Part shown: piece by piece, positions 50,888 to 62,429 of the stretch
Layout of the letters: the number at the start of each line of letters is the position of its first letter
How positions within the stretch are numbered: position 1 is the stretch's first letter
NCBI GenBank assembly: GCA_001563305.1
Contig: CP013703.1
Location: forward strand, 868,001-932,000
Direction: 5' to 3'
Origin: a methanogenic archaeon mixed culture ISO4-G1
GTDB taxonomy: Archaea; Thermoplasmatota; Thermoplasmata; Methanomassiliicoccales; Methanomethylophilaceae
Length of the DNA stretch: 64,000 nt
Notes under the pieces: model-generated
Told to the model about the DNA's origin: nothing
What the model saw: only the letters and a program-made list of their open reading frames with translations
Database searches by the model: none
Program-made: the position numbers and the translations under genes

Positions 50888-51087
50888 TTCCAACCGAACC
50901 ATAATGCGACGATCACGATGGCCACAAGGACCACTTCCAGAAGCAGGTACTTGCGGAGCTTGCCCTTGACCTCCGACGTGGAGGTCTCCTGGCATTCCTT
51001 GCTGCAGAACCTTCCCTCTCCGATGAACGCCTTTCCGCAGGCCACGCAATGCCTGTGCTGCGGGATCTTCTCTGTGTACTCTGCCAT
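50884..51087 (-). CDS. small zinc-ribbon membrane protein (DUF2116-like)
   Basis: 67 residues with HCVACGKAFIGEGRFCSKEC near the N terminus and a single C-terminal helix (residues about 47-66, YLLLEVVLVAIVIVALWFG). This two-part layout is common in euryarchaea beside tRNA or CoA genes and has no known function. It overlaps the CoaD fusion by four bases, so it is in the same operon as TrmY and SRP54. Confidence 0.82.
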   Translation of the reverse strand: MAEYTEKIPQHRHCVACGKAFIGEGRFCSKECQETSTSEVKGKLRKYLLLEVVLVAIVIVALWFGWK

Positions 51088-51091
51088 GATA

Positions 51092-51682
51092 TCATCCTCT
51101 GCGGTCCAATTCGTTCTGTACGATTATCATGCAATGGTCTGCATGGAGGCTGTGGGGCCCTATGCTGATCTTGTCAGGTGAATAGGAGAGGAGAGTGCTC
51201 TCCTCCTCTTCCGTGAGATCGTGGTTGTCACCGAGGACGAATATGGGGTTCTCGGGGAACTCGAAGCTCCTGCAGTCCTCCCCGTCCTCCTTCAGATAGA
51301 CGAAGTTCCCCTTCTGCGAGAGCTGTGCCAGAACATCTGAGAATGACATCCTGGCTATCGTCACTCCGGGAGATGATCTGACCTCCTCTCCGTGGCCGAT
51401 CTTCTTCAGGAGCGCGTTGCGTATTAGCGAAGAGGTGCTCCTCTCGTCCGGGTTAAGATACCTAAGGAACTGCCCCCTGAATATGACTGTCTTCGGGGCA
51501 TCCTCCCCTCCTTCGAGGACCAGATAGGTCTCCACGTCCTTGCGAAGGTCGTGGCTCAGGAAGAAAGCGGAGTTGACGCACCTGACCAGGATATCCAGCC
51601 TGCCGGCCCCTCCCGCTATGTCGTCCAGCTTGAAGTCCCCGGTGGTCACCGCCTTGTGGCCGGTGATTACGAAATATCTCAT
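51092..51682 (-). CDS. trmY: tRNA (pseudouridine(54)-N(1))-methyltransferase
   Basis: 196 residues, a SPOUT-fold enzyme: MRYFVITGHKAVTTGDFKL opening, RLDILVRCVNSAFFLSHD, and the knot FVLGDNHDLTEEEE near the C terminus that binds SAM. It makes N1-methylpseudouridine at tRNA position 54 (archaea only). The start overlaps the SRP54 gene's stop, giving an operon ffh-trmY-zinc ribbon-CoaD fusion. Confidence 0.93.
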   Translation of the reverse strand: MRYFVITGHKAVTTGDFKLDDIAGGAGRLDILVRCVNSAFFLSHDLRKDVETYLVLEGGEDAPKTVIFRGQFLRYLNPDERSTSSLIRNALLKKIGHGEEVRSSPGVTIARMSFSDVLAQLSQKGNFVYLKEDGEDCRSFEFPENPIFVLGDNHDLTEEEESTLLSYSPDKISIGPHSLHADHCMIIVQNELDRRG

Positions 51683-53040
51683 TCGGATCCCTGAAGGTCC
51701 TTGAGGGCATCCATGTCGATGCCTCCCATCTGCTTCATGAGCTGCTTGCGCATCTTACGGTCCTTACCGACGGACGCCATCATCTTCTTGCTCTGGGTGT
51801 ACTGCTTGAGCAGCTCGCGGACATCGTGCGGCGTCACACCGGCGCCTGCCGCGATCCTGTCGATGCGCTTGGCCTTGATGATCGACGGGTCGTCTTTCTC
51901 AGCGTTCGTCATGGAATCCATGATGACCTTGAAGACCGTCAGCCTCTTCTGCGTGGCGTCGTAGTCGATCTTGTCGGACATGTTGCTCATACCGGGGATC
52001 ATGCTCATCAGCTTCTCCAGTGTCCCCATCTTGCCCATCGCGGACATCTGGTAGTACATGTCGTTGAGTGTGAAGCGCCCGTTCATCATGTTGCGGGCGA
52101 CCTGCTCCATGGCCTCCTGGTCGTCGATCTCCTGGGATGCCAGCTCAACCAGCGAGGACAGGTCTCCCATCCCCAGAAGTCTGGAGATGAACCTCTTGGC
52201 ATCGAACGCCTCCAGGTCGCGGATGTGCTCTCCAACTCCCAGGAAGACGATCCTTGCGTTGGTCTTCTGGATGGCCGAGATGGCTCCTCCTCCCTTAGAG
52301 GTACCGTCCATCTTGGTCAGGATGACTCCCGTGACGCCCACTGCGTTGTGGAAGGCCTCGGCCTGCGGTCCGGCCTGCTGACCTACCTGCGAATCCAGGA
52401 CGAGAATCCTCTCCTCGGGCTCCGCCACCTTGGCGATGTCCTTGATCTCCTGGATGAGGTCGTCCTCCAGAGCATGACGTCCGGAGGTATCGATGATGAC
52501 GATCTGCTTGTGCTTGAAGGCTTCCTTTCCCCTCTTGACAATGCCTGCGGCATCCGACACGCCGGGTTCACCGTAGACATCGACCCCGACCTTCTCTCCC
52601 AGCTGCTTCAGCTGATCCAGTGCTGCGGGCCTGTAGACGTCGGCCCCGATGAGTCCGACGGAGAAGCCTTTCTTGGAGAAGTACAGTGCGAGCTTACCGG
52701 TCGTGGTGGTCTTTCCCTGTCCGTACAGACCGACCATCATGATGGTCTGGGGCTTCAGCTGGAGGCCTTCGCCGTTGTTGACCAGCCTGACAAGCTCCTC
52801 GTAGATGATCCTGGTGACGTGGTCCTTCATGCTCCTTCCGGCCTCGGGGGGCTCGTTGAGGGCACGCTCCTTGACGTTGTTCGTCACTTCCAGAACGAGC
52901 TTCACGTTCACATCGGCCTCAAGGAGCGCACGCTGAAGATCCTTGCAGAGCTCCTTGACCAGCTCATCGTCGATGACGGATGCCTTGCCGATACGTCCCA
53001 GCACGTTCCTGAGGGATTTTCCCAATCCTTCCATGACCAT
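51679..53040 (-). CDS. ffh: signal recognition particle protein SRP54 (Ffh)
   Basis: 453 residues from ATG 53040 (MVMEGLGKSLRNV); an open stretch of 38 codons upstream has no support. It has the N domain, then the G domain with GLYGQGKTTTTGKL, GADVYRPAALDQL, DTSGRH and LTKMDGTSKGG, and the Met-rich M domain at 300-440 (GRFTLNDMYYQMSAMGKMG). It targets nascent membrane proteins with 7S RNA to FtsY. No SRP RNA gene is in the window. Confidence 0.96.
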   Translation of the reverse strand: MVMEGLGKSLRNVLGRIGKASVIDDELVKELCKDLQRALLEADVNVKLVLEVTNNVKERALNEPPEAGRSMKDHVTRIIYEELVRLVNNGEGLQLKPQTIMMVGLYGQGKTTTTGKLALYFSKKGFSVGLIGADVYRPAALDQLKQLGEKVGVDVYGEPGVSDAAGIVKRGKEAFKHKQIVIIDTSGRHALEDDLIQEIKDIAKVAEPEERILVLDSQVGQQAGPQAEAFHNAVGVTGVILTKMDGTSKGGGAISAIQKTNARIVFLGVGEHIRDLEAFDAKRFISRLLGMGDLSSLVELASQEIDDQEAMEQVARNMMNGRFTLNDMYYQMSAMGKMGTLEKLMSMIPGMSNMSDKIDYDATQKRLTVFKVIMDSMTNAEKDDPSIIKAKRIDRIAAGAGVTPHDVRELLKQYTQSKKMMASVGKDRKMRKQLMKQMGGIDMDALKDLQGSE

Positions 53041-53113
53041 GGTAAACGTCCCACTATACGCGCACGTAATAAAAAATGATGTGATGGCAACGTCGGTGTT
53101 CCTGCATGAACGT

Positions 53114-54777
<1,664 letters not shown>

Positions 54778-54781
<4 letters not shown>

Positions 54782-56514
54782 GCCCATATGCCGCACCTCC
54801 CCTGACCCACTCTGTAGAGTTTGTTGTACAGCTCCGACCTCGAGAGCAGTTCCTCATGGCTTCCGGAATCCGATATGACTCCGTTGTCCATCAGGATGGT
54901 CCTGTCCGACATCTCGCATGTGGATGCGTCATGGCCGATGAACAATACGGCCTTCTGGGCGCATCTCTTCCTTATCGTCTCCATGATGCGGTGCCTGGTC
55001 TCCATGTCGATGGAGAAGAAGCACTCGTCGAACACGTACAGCTCGGCATCGCGCAGTATGCAGCGGGCGATGATGATCTGGAGACGCTGTCCCCCAGACA
55101 TTATGACCTTCTCCTCGCTGATGAACGTGTCGAGCCCTTCCGGAAGTCCTTCGATGTACCTGTCAAGACCGAGTTCGGCACACACTTCCAGGATCTCATC
55201 GTCGGTGTGCCTCCTGTGAGGGTCGATATTGAAGCGCAGTGTGTTACTGAACAGATTGATGCTGTTGCTGGCGTACGCTACGGTATCGTGGATCTTCGAG
55301 GAGTCGTAAGACGATGCATCGTAGCCTCCGACCACGATCCTCCCTGAATCGAACCCCTTGAATCCCATCATCGCCATTATCAGGGCCGAGCTTCCGCAGT
55401 CATTGGGACCGACCAATGAGACGACCTCGCCCTTGCGTAAGTTGAACGATATCCCGTCGACCGCCTTCATGCCGTATGCGTCCACTATTCTGACGTCCTC
55501 GACACGGACGACCTCGTCCTCGCCCATCCTGTACGGGACCGCCTCATCGCCGACAGCCCAGTCGCGGTTCGCCAACCTGTTGATACGGTTGAAACAGACC
55601 CTCGCCCTTGGGATCCCGACACAAAGGTATGGGATCAGTGCCAGGGTGGAAACAATGTAGGTCGCGTACTGCATGAATATGATGACCTCGATGACATTGA
55701 AGTTGGGGTCGTCGTCATCGATCGTGGATATGATGAAGATGAAGACTATGAAGACCCACATCATCGCGGTCGCCAGATACGGGATGTAGAAACTGTTAAG
55801 CTTGATCCTCTTATTGCTCTTGCCGAACTCGTTGCTTATGCCCTCGAACTTCTCGGTCTCGTATTCGTAGCCTGAATAACCGCGGACCGTGCGTGCCCCG
55901 GTTATCTTCTCTTTCAGGGCGCCGTTGACCCTGTTCATGGCCTTTATGTTAGAATCGAACAAGGGGTGGACCCTCAGGGAGATCACGTATGAGACGGTGA
56001 GGATCACAGCCATGACCGCGACCATTATGCACGATATCACAGGACTGGTATAGTATGCGTTGTACAGCAGCACGACCAATAGTATGGGCATCGCAACATA
56101 CGAACTCAGGGTCTCGAAGACGTATCTCTGGACCGAGCTGACATCCTCGGTGAGCGTTGTAAGCGGATCCACCGAACTCCCCTCGGCCGAATGCAGGTCC
56201 TTGAGGGCCAGGGTGGATTCCATTATCCTCATCCTGAGGTTCTTCGATACGGAGGTGGCCACCAGGGATGCGATATAGGCCGTCGTCGCAAGGACGGCAG
56301 CGAGCTCCGCTGTCAGAAGCAGCAGGTAAAATCCCAATTCGAGGACCTTGTCCACGTCCTTTGCGTAGACACCTTCGTCAAGTATCGGTCCGAAGAGCTG
56401 GATGGTGCCAATCTGTGCGACGGCTCCGAGAATGTCTATGGCCACGATCAGGATGATGTATTGCCAATACGGACGCAGGATACCGGATAGGCTCTGGTTC
56501 TCACGTCCGTTCAT
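54778..56514 (-). CDS. ABC exporter half-transporter B (Walker A without lysine, intact signature)
   Basis: 578 residues with a six-helix membrane domain (about 15-310) followed by an ATPase. The Walker A is GPNDCGSSAL: the invariant Lys is Ser, so this site cannot bind nucleotide in the standard way. The signature is VIMSGGQRLQIII (intact), Walker B is FDECFFSID and the H-loop is FIGHDA. It forms an asymmetric heterodimer with the downstream gene, in which only one of the two composite sites is catalytic. Heads its two-gene operon. Confidence 0.9.
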
Positions 56515-56588
56515 GGATGTGCCATCGCCTATTCTGATAAAAGGATATCTTAGGCAACTGAATTATATCCGAATACAATCGGGCATTT

Positions 56589-57002
56589 ATGAGGGATGGC
56601 GCCCCGGGCAGGGTGAAGTACGCATTGGGCCTGATGTTCGTCATGGCGACGCACATGATGTTCAACACAGTGATGTCCCTATTCTTTCCGGACGTCTACC
56701 AGACTCCGCTCCTGCAGAGCGTCTACTATCAGGTCCTCTTCATCGGCGTATCGATCTGGGAGTACATCCTCATAATATTCATGTATCTGGGCTCAGGACT
56801 ATTCCACAAGCTCGCACTCTTCTCGCTGTTCTGGGCGCTGGCCCTGACGGTGGCCAATCTGATGATCGGGGGCACTTTTGGATTCGACTTCTGGTTGCAC
56901 ATCACCCTGGCCGCGATCGTGTTCGTGATGCTGATCACGAAACCATCGAGGGAGTTCTACCACAACTGGTCACTCGGAGAAAGACCCTCGATGACGGTCT
57001 GA
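56589..57002 (+). CDS. small multi-spanning membrane protein
   Basis: 137 residues with four hydrophobic segments (about 10-30, 46-68, 72-93 and 97-117) and charged ends (RDGAPGRVK and KPSREFYHN). I recognise no family. Divergent from the ABC exporter with only 74 bp between starts, so it may share its control region. Confidence 0.7.
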   Translation: MRDGAPGRVKYALGLMFVMATHMMFNTVMSLFFPDVYQTPLLQSVYYQVLFIGVSIWEYILIIFMYLGSGLFHKLALFSLFWALALTVANLMIGGTFGFDFWLHITLAAIVFVMLITKPSREFYHNWSLGERPSMTV

Positions 57003-57165
57003 TGAGTGATCATGAAAAACCATGAAACATCCAACTCGGAATCCGAAGAGAACAGATGAAGGTTGGGGGACCGGTCAGCAATAAGAAGGGATGGGATGCA
57101 CTCTACAGCCTGACCGAATCCCTGTATCTCTATGATTACCGCACAGAGTATTTAATCGTTTTTAC

Positions 57166-57192
57166 AAAAATTAAGTTACAGCCTTAATTTTT
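57166..57192. repeat. 10-bp AT-rich inverted repeat
   Basis: Arms AAAAATTAAG and CTTAATTTTT with a 7-base loop. The T run on either strand makes it look like a bidirectional terminator, though no coding gene ends close by except the one at 57002. Confidence 0.45.
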
Positions 57193-57262
57193 GATAGACT
57201 ATACCTTAATGATATAGATTGTATCAAACATAATTCCGCCAAAAATAGAGAAACGAAAATGA

Positions 57263-57282
57263 GAAGGGGGAAGACCCCCTTC
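57263..57282 (-). terminator. terminator of the coiled-coil gene
   Basis: GAAGGGGG-tctt-CCCCCTTC on the minus strand, beginning 16 bases after the stop at 57298 and followed by TCATTTTCGTTTCTC. Confidence 0.7.
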
Positions 57283-57297
57283 GGTAATGGTTTAGGA

Positions 57298-58281
57298 TCA
57301 GAGGTAGCCTGACTTCTGGAGGGCCATAAGGTCCTCGGTGGAGAGCTTCTCTCCGGCCTTGAAGCGCTCGAAGATCTCCTTGGCCTCTTTCTTGCCAGTC
57401 TCGTCGACCTTCTTCTTCTTGACGCTGTTCTTCTTGTTCTTGAAGGCAGCTGCATCCTTGTCCATCTCGTGGACGGACTTGATCTGCTCGATGTGCTTCT
57501 TGTGCTCTTCGTCGGCGGCCTGCTTGCACTCGATGAACTTCGCCTGTGCTGCGTCGGCTTCCTTCCTGAGCTTGTCTGCCTGCTCGTAGTAGCCGATCAT
57601 CCTGTCGTGTGCTGCCTGAGCCTGCTCTGCGTACTCGGAGACCTGGTGGTGGTAGGTCTCTGCCTGGGCCTTGGCCTCCCTGAGCTGTGCGACGAGACCC
57701 TTGATCTCATCGTTCTGCTCGTAGGTCTTCTCCCTCTCGCCGATCTGTTTGGCGAGGACGGCGATCTGCTTGACGATTCCGTTCTCCTTGTCCTTTCCAA
57801 GGGGCATCGTCTGCTGCATGTATTCGAGATCCTGGAGCTGTTTCTTCAGCTGCTTGAGGGGGACCTGGTCCTTCTCCTCTGCCTTCTCAGTCCTGTAAGG
57901 TGCGAGCTGCTCCTTGAGTGCGGTGACCTTCTGGTTCCACTCATCCCTGAGCTCTTTCGTCTCCCTTACCTTCTGGTTGTAGGAGTCGCGCTCCTCCCTG
58001 CACTTGCCTGCCTGGTCGACGAGTTCCCTGACCTGACCGTTGAGTGCGTCCCTCTTGGCCTTCCACTCCTTGGTCTGGTTGTTGAGCTCGTCCCTGAGCT
58101 TCCTGTGCTTCTCAGCATCCTCGTTCACGATGCTGCGCTTCTCCTCCATTGCTGCGAGGCCTTCCTCGGACGAGATGGTCGTCTCCTCCTCGGTGTCGGT
58201 AACCTGCTCGGTAACCTGCTCTGCCTGCTGCTGCTCTTCCTGAGAATCCTGCTGCTGAATTTCCTCCACAAAATCTTCCAT
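57298..58281 (-). CDS. long coiled-coil protein
   Basis: 327 residues. An acidic Gln/Glu-rich N terminus (1-45, QQDSQEEQQQAEQ) is followed by a nearly uninterrupted coiled coil at about 45-270 with heptad patterns (RKLRDELNNQTKEWKAKRD), then a Lys-rich stretch (FKNKKNSVKKKKV). It resembles the archaeal coiled-coil proteins often labelled as phosphoserine-phosphatase-like by error. It may be a structural or scaffolding protein. Promoter TATA-like TTTATAAATAAG near 58354-58365. Confidence 0.78.
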   Translation of the reverse strand: MEDFVEEIQQQDSQEEQQQAEQVTEQVTDTEEETTISSEEGLAAMEEKRSIVNEDAEKHRKLRDELNNQTKEWKAKRDALNGQVRELVDQAGKCREERDSYNQKVRETKELRDEWNQKVTALKEQLAPYRTEKAEEKDQVPLKQLKKQLQDLEYMQQTMPLGKDKENGIVKQIAVLAKQIGEREKTYEQNDEIKGLVAQLREAKAQAETYHHQVSEYAEQAQAAHDRMIGYYEQADKLRKEADAAQAKFIECKQAADEEHKKHIEQIKSVHEMDKDAAAFKNKKNSVKKKKVDETGKKEAKEIFERFKAGEKLSTEDLMALQKSGYL

Positions 58282-58383
58282 AAATGTTCAACTCACTATG
58301 TTCGAAACGACCATGAGATAAGCATGGTCCACTTTATTCACGCATAATAATAACTTATTTATAAACTTTGAGGGAGGAAGCAC

Positions 58384-58440
58384 ACCCTTTCAAACAGGAA
58401 AAGGGTTGATCCGGCCGTGGAATAGTACAAGAACGGCCGG
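58384..58440 (-). terminator. tandem stem-loops downstream of uspA
   Basis: Two hairpins on the minus strand: ACGGCCGG...CCGGCCGT (58440-58411) with a 14-base loop, then ACCCTTT...AAAGGGT (58406-58384). They occupy most of the space between the uspA stop and the coiled-coil promoter. Confidence 0.5.
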
Positions 58441-58448
58441 AATGAGTA

Positions 58449-58871
58449 TCAGCGGATGACAAGCACAGAACACTTGGCATACTGAACGAGTGATTTCGAG
58501 ACGCTGCCCATGAGTTTGGCCAGACCAGAACGGCCCAGGGTCCCGCAGACAAGGAGATCGTAATCTCCCGAAACCGCCACGATGGACTCGCAGGGTTTGC
58601 CGAACAGCAACTTGGTCTCGAAACCGATGCCTTTGGAGGCTGCCATCGCCTCGGCGAAATCGAAGGCTTCCTTCGCCGACTTCTCCGTTATGGCCTGCCT
58701 CTCCTCGGCTCCGACATCTCCTCCGAACATGTTCGGTTTCAGATCGGTGTTCGGCATCACATAGACGGCAGTGATCTTCGAACCCAATTTCTCGGCCAAA
58801 GACACTGCCTGCCTCACTGCATCCTTGTTCTGCTCGCTTCCATCCACTGCCAGCAAGATATTGCCATACAA
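58449..58871 (-). CDS. universal stress protein (UspA family)
   Basis: 140 residues: MYGNILLAVDGSEQNKDAV opening with the ATP-site Asp, KITAVYVMP strand, and the C-terminal GTLGRSGLAKLMGSVSKSL motif (G-2x-G-9x-G-S/T) that marks ATP-binding members. It is a stress-linked nucleotide-binding protein. Its promoter holds TTGAC/GTCAA arms around ATATATAAATGG near 58897-58920. Single gene between two structured leaders. Confidence 0.9.
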   Translation of the reverse strand: MYGNILLAVDGSEQNKDAVRQAVSLAEKLGSKITAVYVMPNTDLKPNMFGGDVGAEERQAITEKSAKEAFDFAEAMAASKGIGFETKLLFGKPCESIVAVSGDYDLLVCGTLGRSGLAKLMGSVSKSLVQYAKCSVLVIR

Positions 58872-58989
58872 TCCCTACCACCGGATATTGTATCGACATA
58901 TTGACCATTTATATATTGTCAAGAATAGCCAGAAATATCCAACGTCCGTGTCGGGTTAAAACTAAAAGCAGGACCGTTCATCACCACCC

Positions 58990-59508
58990 ATGGACAACGG
59001 GTTCGCAGTGGATGAGACCGGCATGACGGCGGACGGGTACCGCACCCTCCCGAAGAACAGTGTCAAATCCATGTATGTGAAGAACTTCATCAAGTTCGCA
59101 ATCATATCGGTGATCGTAGGCCTGGTGATCCACTTCTGGGAATACCTTACGGATTACGACAGAGATCTAGGATCCATCATAGTCATCGCATTCTACGTGA
59201 TCATCGTCCTGTATCTTATCATCGGCCCCCAGATCTTCTACAGGCGCTACAGGTACAGGATGGACGACGACAAGGTGGAGATCAGGCGCGGGATTATCAC
59301 CATCACCCACTCCCTGGTACCCATCGAGAGGATCCACCAGGTCCAGGTCGCCAAAGGCCCCATCAACCGCATGTTCGGACTGGCCAATGTCAACATCACC
59401 ACGGCAGGCGGTATCGCCACGATGGAATATCTCGACGAGGAGGTAGCCGAGAGCATCGCCTCCAAGCTGAACGAGTATGTCGTAAGACTCCTCAAAGACC
59501 GTGATTGA
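58990..59508 (+). CDS. bacterial-PH-domain membrane protein (YdbS-like)
   Basis: 172 residues with two N-terminal hydrophobic helices (about 33-55 and 61-84) and a C-terminal bPH2 domain (KVEIRRGIITITHSLVPIER, VAKGPINRMFGLANVNI). These proteins form pairs with YdbT-like proteins and are common in bacteria. The pair here sits directly before the YdbT-like gene. Confidence 0.85.
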   Translation: MDNGFAVDETGMTADGYRTLPKNSVKSMYVKNFIKFAIISVIVGLVIHFWEYLTDYDRDLGSIIVIAFYVIIVLYLIIGPQIFYRRYRYRMDDDKVEIRRGIITITHSLVPIERIHQVQVAKGPINRMFGLANVNITTAGGIATMEYLDEEVAESIASKLNEYVVRLLKDRD

Positions 59509-59509
59509 G

Positions 59510-61006
59510 ATGGATGGCGAGACTCCGGAAACAGTCCCCGAGCTTGCGGAGATCAAGGTATACAGGAACCATTTCGTCTACGTGCTCAAGACCGTCGTCT
59601 TCGCCCTGTTCTTCATATGCATCTGGGTCATCAGCATGGCCGCCAACGAGGATGTCGGCATAGTGAGGTTGGAGCTGATATACCCGGTAGCCGTGTTGGT
59701 AGCGGCCATCCTCTACATCGCCATCCGCATATGGCTGAAGACCACCTATACGTTCGGCCCCACTGAACTGACGGTCAAAAGGGACACCATCTTCAAGAAG
59801 GACACCAAGATCCAGTACTCCAGGATGGCGTCGGTCAACGTCAGGAGGAACATTATAGACCACCTGTTCGGGACCACCACACTTATGTTCAACATCAACT
59901 CCTCGGTGAACAGCCAGCAGGCGGAGGCATCTCTGATCCTGAAGGCCGATGAGGCCAATGCCCTCCGTGAGGAGATCTCCAAGCTGATCTTCTCCAAGGC
60001 CATGAGCATCGACGAGGATGTCCATCAGGAGACCATGGTGTCGATCAGCAACTTCGACGTCATCCTCCACGGATTCTTCGGACAGCCCACCGTCCAGTCG
60101 GTTCTGGGTCTTGTCTTCCTGGGCTATTCCATATTCACTGCGCTTACCGACTCCGGCGGACTCTTCGCCGCATTGATCATGTTCGGTCTGACGTCCGTCC
60201 TGCCGTGGATCTCCACGATCCTCCGTTACTACAACTACAGGGTCTACAGGGTGGGCGACACCATCACCGTGGAGAGCGGTCTGCTCAGCAACTTCAGGAG
60301 CTCCTTCAACATCAAGAAGGTCAACTCCGTCCGCATCCGCGAGCCACTCCTGGCACGCCTCATGGGCAAATCGGTCCTGGAGGCGGAGGTCGTCGGACTG
60401 GCCGACGGACAGGGAATGCCTCTCCTGTGCCCCCTCAAAGGCAGGAAGACCGTGGATACCCTTGCCCAGAAACTGGTCCCGGAGTTCCTGTTCGACACCA
60501 ACCATCTGACCCAGCCGAGGCAGTCGGTGATCCCCACGATCCTGTACAAGATCGTGTTGGCGCTGATATCCCTGGCCATCGGAGCGGCGTTCTACATCTA
60601 CGTGAGCACCAACTTCCCTCCGGAATCCACGGTCGAGAGGTTCTTCTTCCAGATCGCGTACGTCACACTCCTGGTGATCATCCCCGCGACATCATTGGCC
60701 CACGGTGTTCTAGCACAGCGTAACAGAGAGTTCGAGATGGGTGACGAGACGTTCATGCTCGTAACCGGCGCGTTCGACCGTCAGAGGGAGTTCATAAGAT
60801 ACGACAAGGTCCAGAAGAGCATAGTGGCGGCGGGCCCGATCCAGAGATTGTTCGGCGTCGGGACGATCACCGTCTCCATGATGACCTCGATGGGGGCAAG
60901 GAACGTCAGCTCGGGGATCTTCATCAAGGATGAACTGGAGAAGGTCCCCGCAGAGGTGCTCGGAAGGATCCTCGACGGAAGGTACGACTACCGCAAGTAC
61001 CAATGA
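59510..61006 (+). CDS. bacterial-PH-domain membrane protein (YdbT-like)
   Basis: 498 residues from ATG 59510; an in-frame GTG at 59501 overlaps the preceding gene. It has repeated pairs of membrane helices and bPH2 domains (PTELTVKRDTIFKKDTKIQY near 95, VGDTITVESGLLSNFRSSF near 255, and MLVTGAFDRQREFIRY near 420). It likely forms a membrane complex with the YdbS-like protein. Role unknown. Confidence 0.85.
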   Translation: MDGETPETVPELAEIKVYRNHFVYVLKTVVFALFFICIWVISMAANEDVGIVRLELIYPVAVLVAAILYIAIRIWLKTTYTFGPTELTVKRDTIFKKDTKIQYSRMASVNVRRNIIDHLFGTTTLMFNINSSVNSQQAEASLILKADEANALREEISKLIFSKAMSIDEDVHQETMVSISNFDVILHGFFGQPTVQSVLGLVFLGYSIFTALTDSGGLFAALIMFGLTSVLPWISTILRYYNYRVYRVGDTITVESGLLSNFRSSFNIKKVNSVRIREPLLARLMGKSVLEAEVVGLADGQGMPLLCPLKGRKTVDTLAQKLVPEFLFDTNHLTQPRQSVIPTILYKIVLALISLAIGAAFYIYVSTNFPPESTVERFFFQIAYVTLLVIIPATSLAHGVLAQRNREFEMGDETFMLVTGAFDRQREFIRYDKVQKSIVAAGPIQRLFGVGTITVSMMTSMGARNVSSGIFIKDELEKVPAEVLGRILDGRYDYRKYQ

Positions 61007-61061
61007 AAGGCGCGCGTGGATACGCTTATAAGCGGCACTATCCATCGCCATAGCGATAACG

Positions 61062-62429
61062 ATGAGCAACAGCTGTCCCCTCGACTACAGATACGGACGC
61101 GCCGAAATGAAGGCCGTCTTCTCGGAAGAGAGCCGTATCCAGAACCAGATGTACGTAGAAGCCGCCCTCGCAAGGGCCCACGCGTCCCTCGGCACGATTT
61201 CCGAGGCCGATGCGAAGGAGATCACCCGCGTGGCGAGCCTCGATGTCGTCAGTGTCGAGAGGATAAAGGAAATCGAGAGCGAGACCAGGCACGACCTCAT
61301 GGCGATGGTAAAGGCCATGACCGAGAAGTGCGAGGGCGATGCCGGGAAGTACGTGCACCTCGGCGCCACATCCAACGACATCGTGGATACCGCCACGGCG
61401 CTCCAGATCAAAGCGGCCATGGAGATCATCCTGGAGGATGTGGAGACGTTCATCCACACGCTCGCCGTCATCGCCAAGAGGGAGAGGGACACCCTCGAGA
61501 TCGGCAGGACGCACGCTCAGTTCGCTATCCCCATCACATTCGGATTCAAGATCGCCGGATACATCGCCGAGATGATCAGGCATAGGGAGAGGATCATCGA
61601 GTGCATGCCCAGGGCCTGCGCAGGAAAGATGGCGGGAGCCGTCGGTACCGGTGCCGCTCTGGGAAAGAACTTCTTCGAGATCCAGAAGAGGGTCATGAAG
61701 GACCTTGGCCTCACCTACGAGCCCGCCGCGACACAGGTCGTCGGAAGAGACAGGTACACTGAGGTCATCTGCCTCATGGCCAACATCGCCACCTCCATCG
61801 AGAGGTACGGGACCGAGATCAGGAACCTCCAGAGGTCCGAGATCGGCGAGGCGTCTGAATTCTTCGACGTGAAGAAGCAGGTCGGAAGCTCCACAATGGC
61901 CCAGAAGCGCAACCCGATGAACTCGGAGAACTGCTGCGGTCTAGCAAGGGTCGTCAGGGGATTCGTCACACCTACATTCGAGAGCCAGGTCCTCTGGCAC
62001 GAGAGGGACCTGTCCAACTCCTCCACCGAGAGGTTCACGCTCACCCACGTCTTCATCCTCACGGACGAGATTCTCAAGAAGATGAACTGGATCTTCGAGG
62101 GACTCGAGGTCCATGCCGACAAGATGCTGGAGAACATCGAGTCCTCCAGGGGACTGGTCATGGCGGAGCCCCTCATGATGAAGCTCACCGAGAAGGGTAT
62201 CGGCAGACAGGATGCGCACGAGATCATCAGGGAATCGTCCATGATCGCCGAGGACCAGAAGAGGCACCTCAGGGACGTCCTCATGGAGAGGGAGGACCTG
62301 AAGGGAGTGCTCACCAAGGAGGAGATCGTCGCCACCATGGACGCCGCCAACTACGTGGGCGGGGCCAGGGAGATCGTCGACAAGATGGTCGAGGCCGCCG
62401 AGAACGTCACCGGACGCAAGGTGGAATGA
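61062..62429 (+). CDS. purB: adenylosuccinate lyase
   Basis: 455 residues. The fumarate-lyase signature GSSTMAQKRNPMNSE is near residue 276, with HLGATSNDIVDTATALQ near 95 and IGRTHAQFAIPITFG near 147 holding the catalytic His/Ser pair. It splits SAICAR and adenylosuccinate in purine synthesis. A TATA-like GCTTATAAGC element is at 61024-61033, about 30 bp upstream of the ATG. Confidence 0.95.
   Translation: MSNSCPLDYRYGRAEMKAVFSEESRIQNQMYVEAALARAHASLGTISEADAKEITRVASLDVVSVERIKEIESETRHDLMAMVKAMTEKCEGDAGKYVHLGATSNDIVDTATALQIKAAMEIILEDVETFIHTLAVIAKRERDTLEIGRTHAQFAIPITFGFKIAGYIAEMIRHRERIIECMPRACAGKMAGAVGTGAALGKNFFEIQKRVMKDLGLTYEPAATQVVGRDRYTEVICLMANIATSIERYGTEIRNLQRSEIGEASEFFDVKKQVGSSTMAQKRNPMNSENCCGLARVVRGFVTPTFESQVLWHERDLSNSSTERFTLTHVFILTDEILKKMNWIFEGLEVHADKMLENIESSRGLVMAEPLMMKLTEKGIGRQDAHEIIRESSMIAEDQKRHLRDVLMEREDLKGVLTKEEIVATMDAANYVGGAREIVDKMVEAAENVTGRKVE

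Larger units (their letters stand above)
57003..57297. other. AT-rich intergenic region with one inverted repeat
   Basis: 295 bp. It contains AAAAATTAAG-ttacagc-CTTAATTTTT at 57166-57192, a perfect 10-bp dyad that can act as a terminator in both directions, and the terminator hairpin at 57263-57282. One open frame of 43 codons (57056-57187) overlaps the dyad and is not supported as a gene. Confidence 0.5.

Noticed and set aside
57056-57187. 43-codon open frame starting MKVGGPVSNKKG
   Set aside because: Too short, no homology seen and it overlaps an AT-rich inverted repeat that better explains the region.
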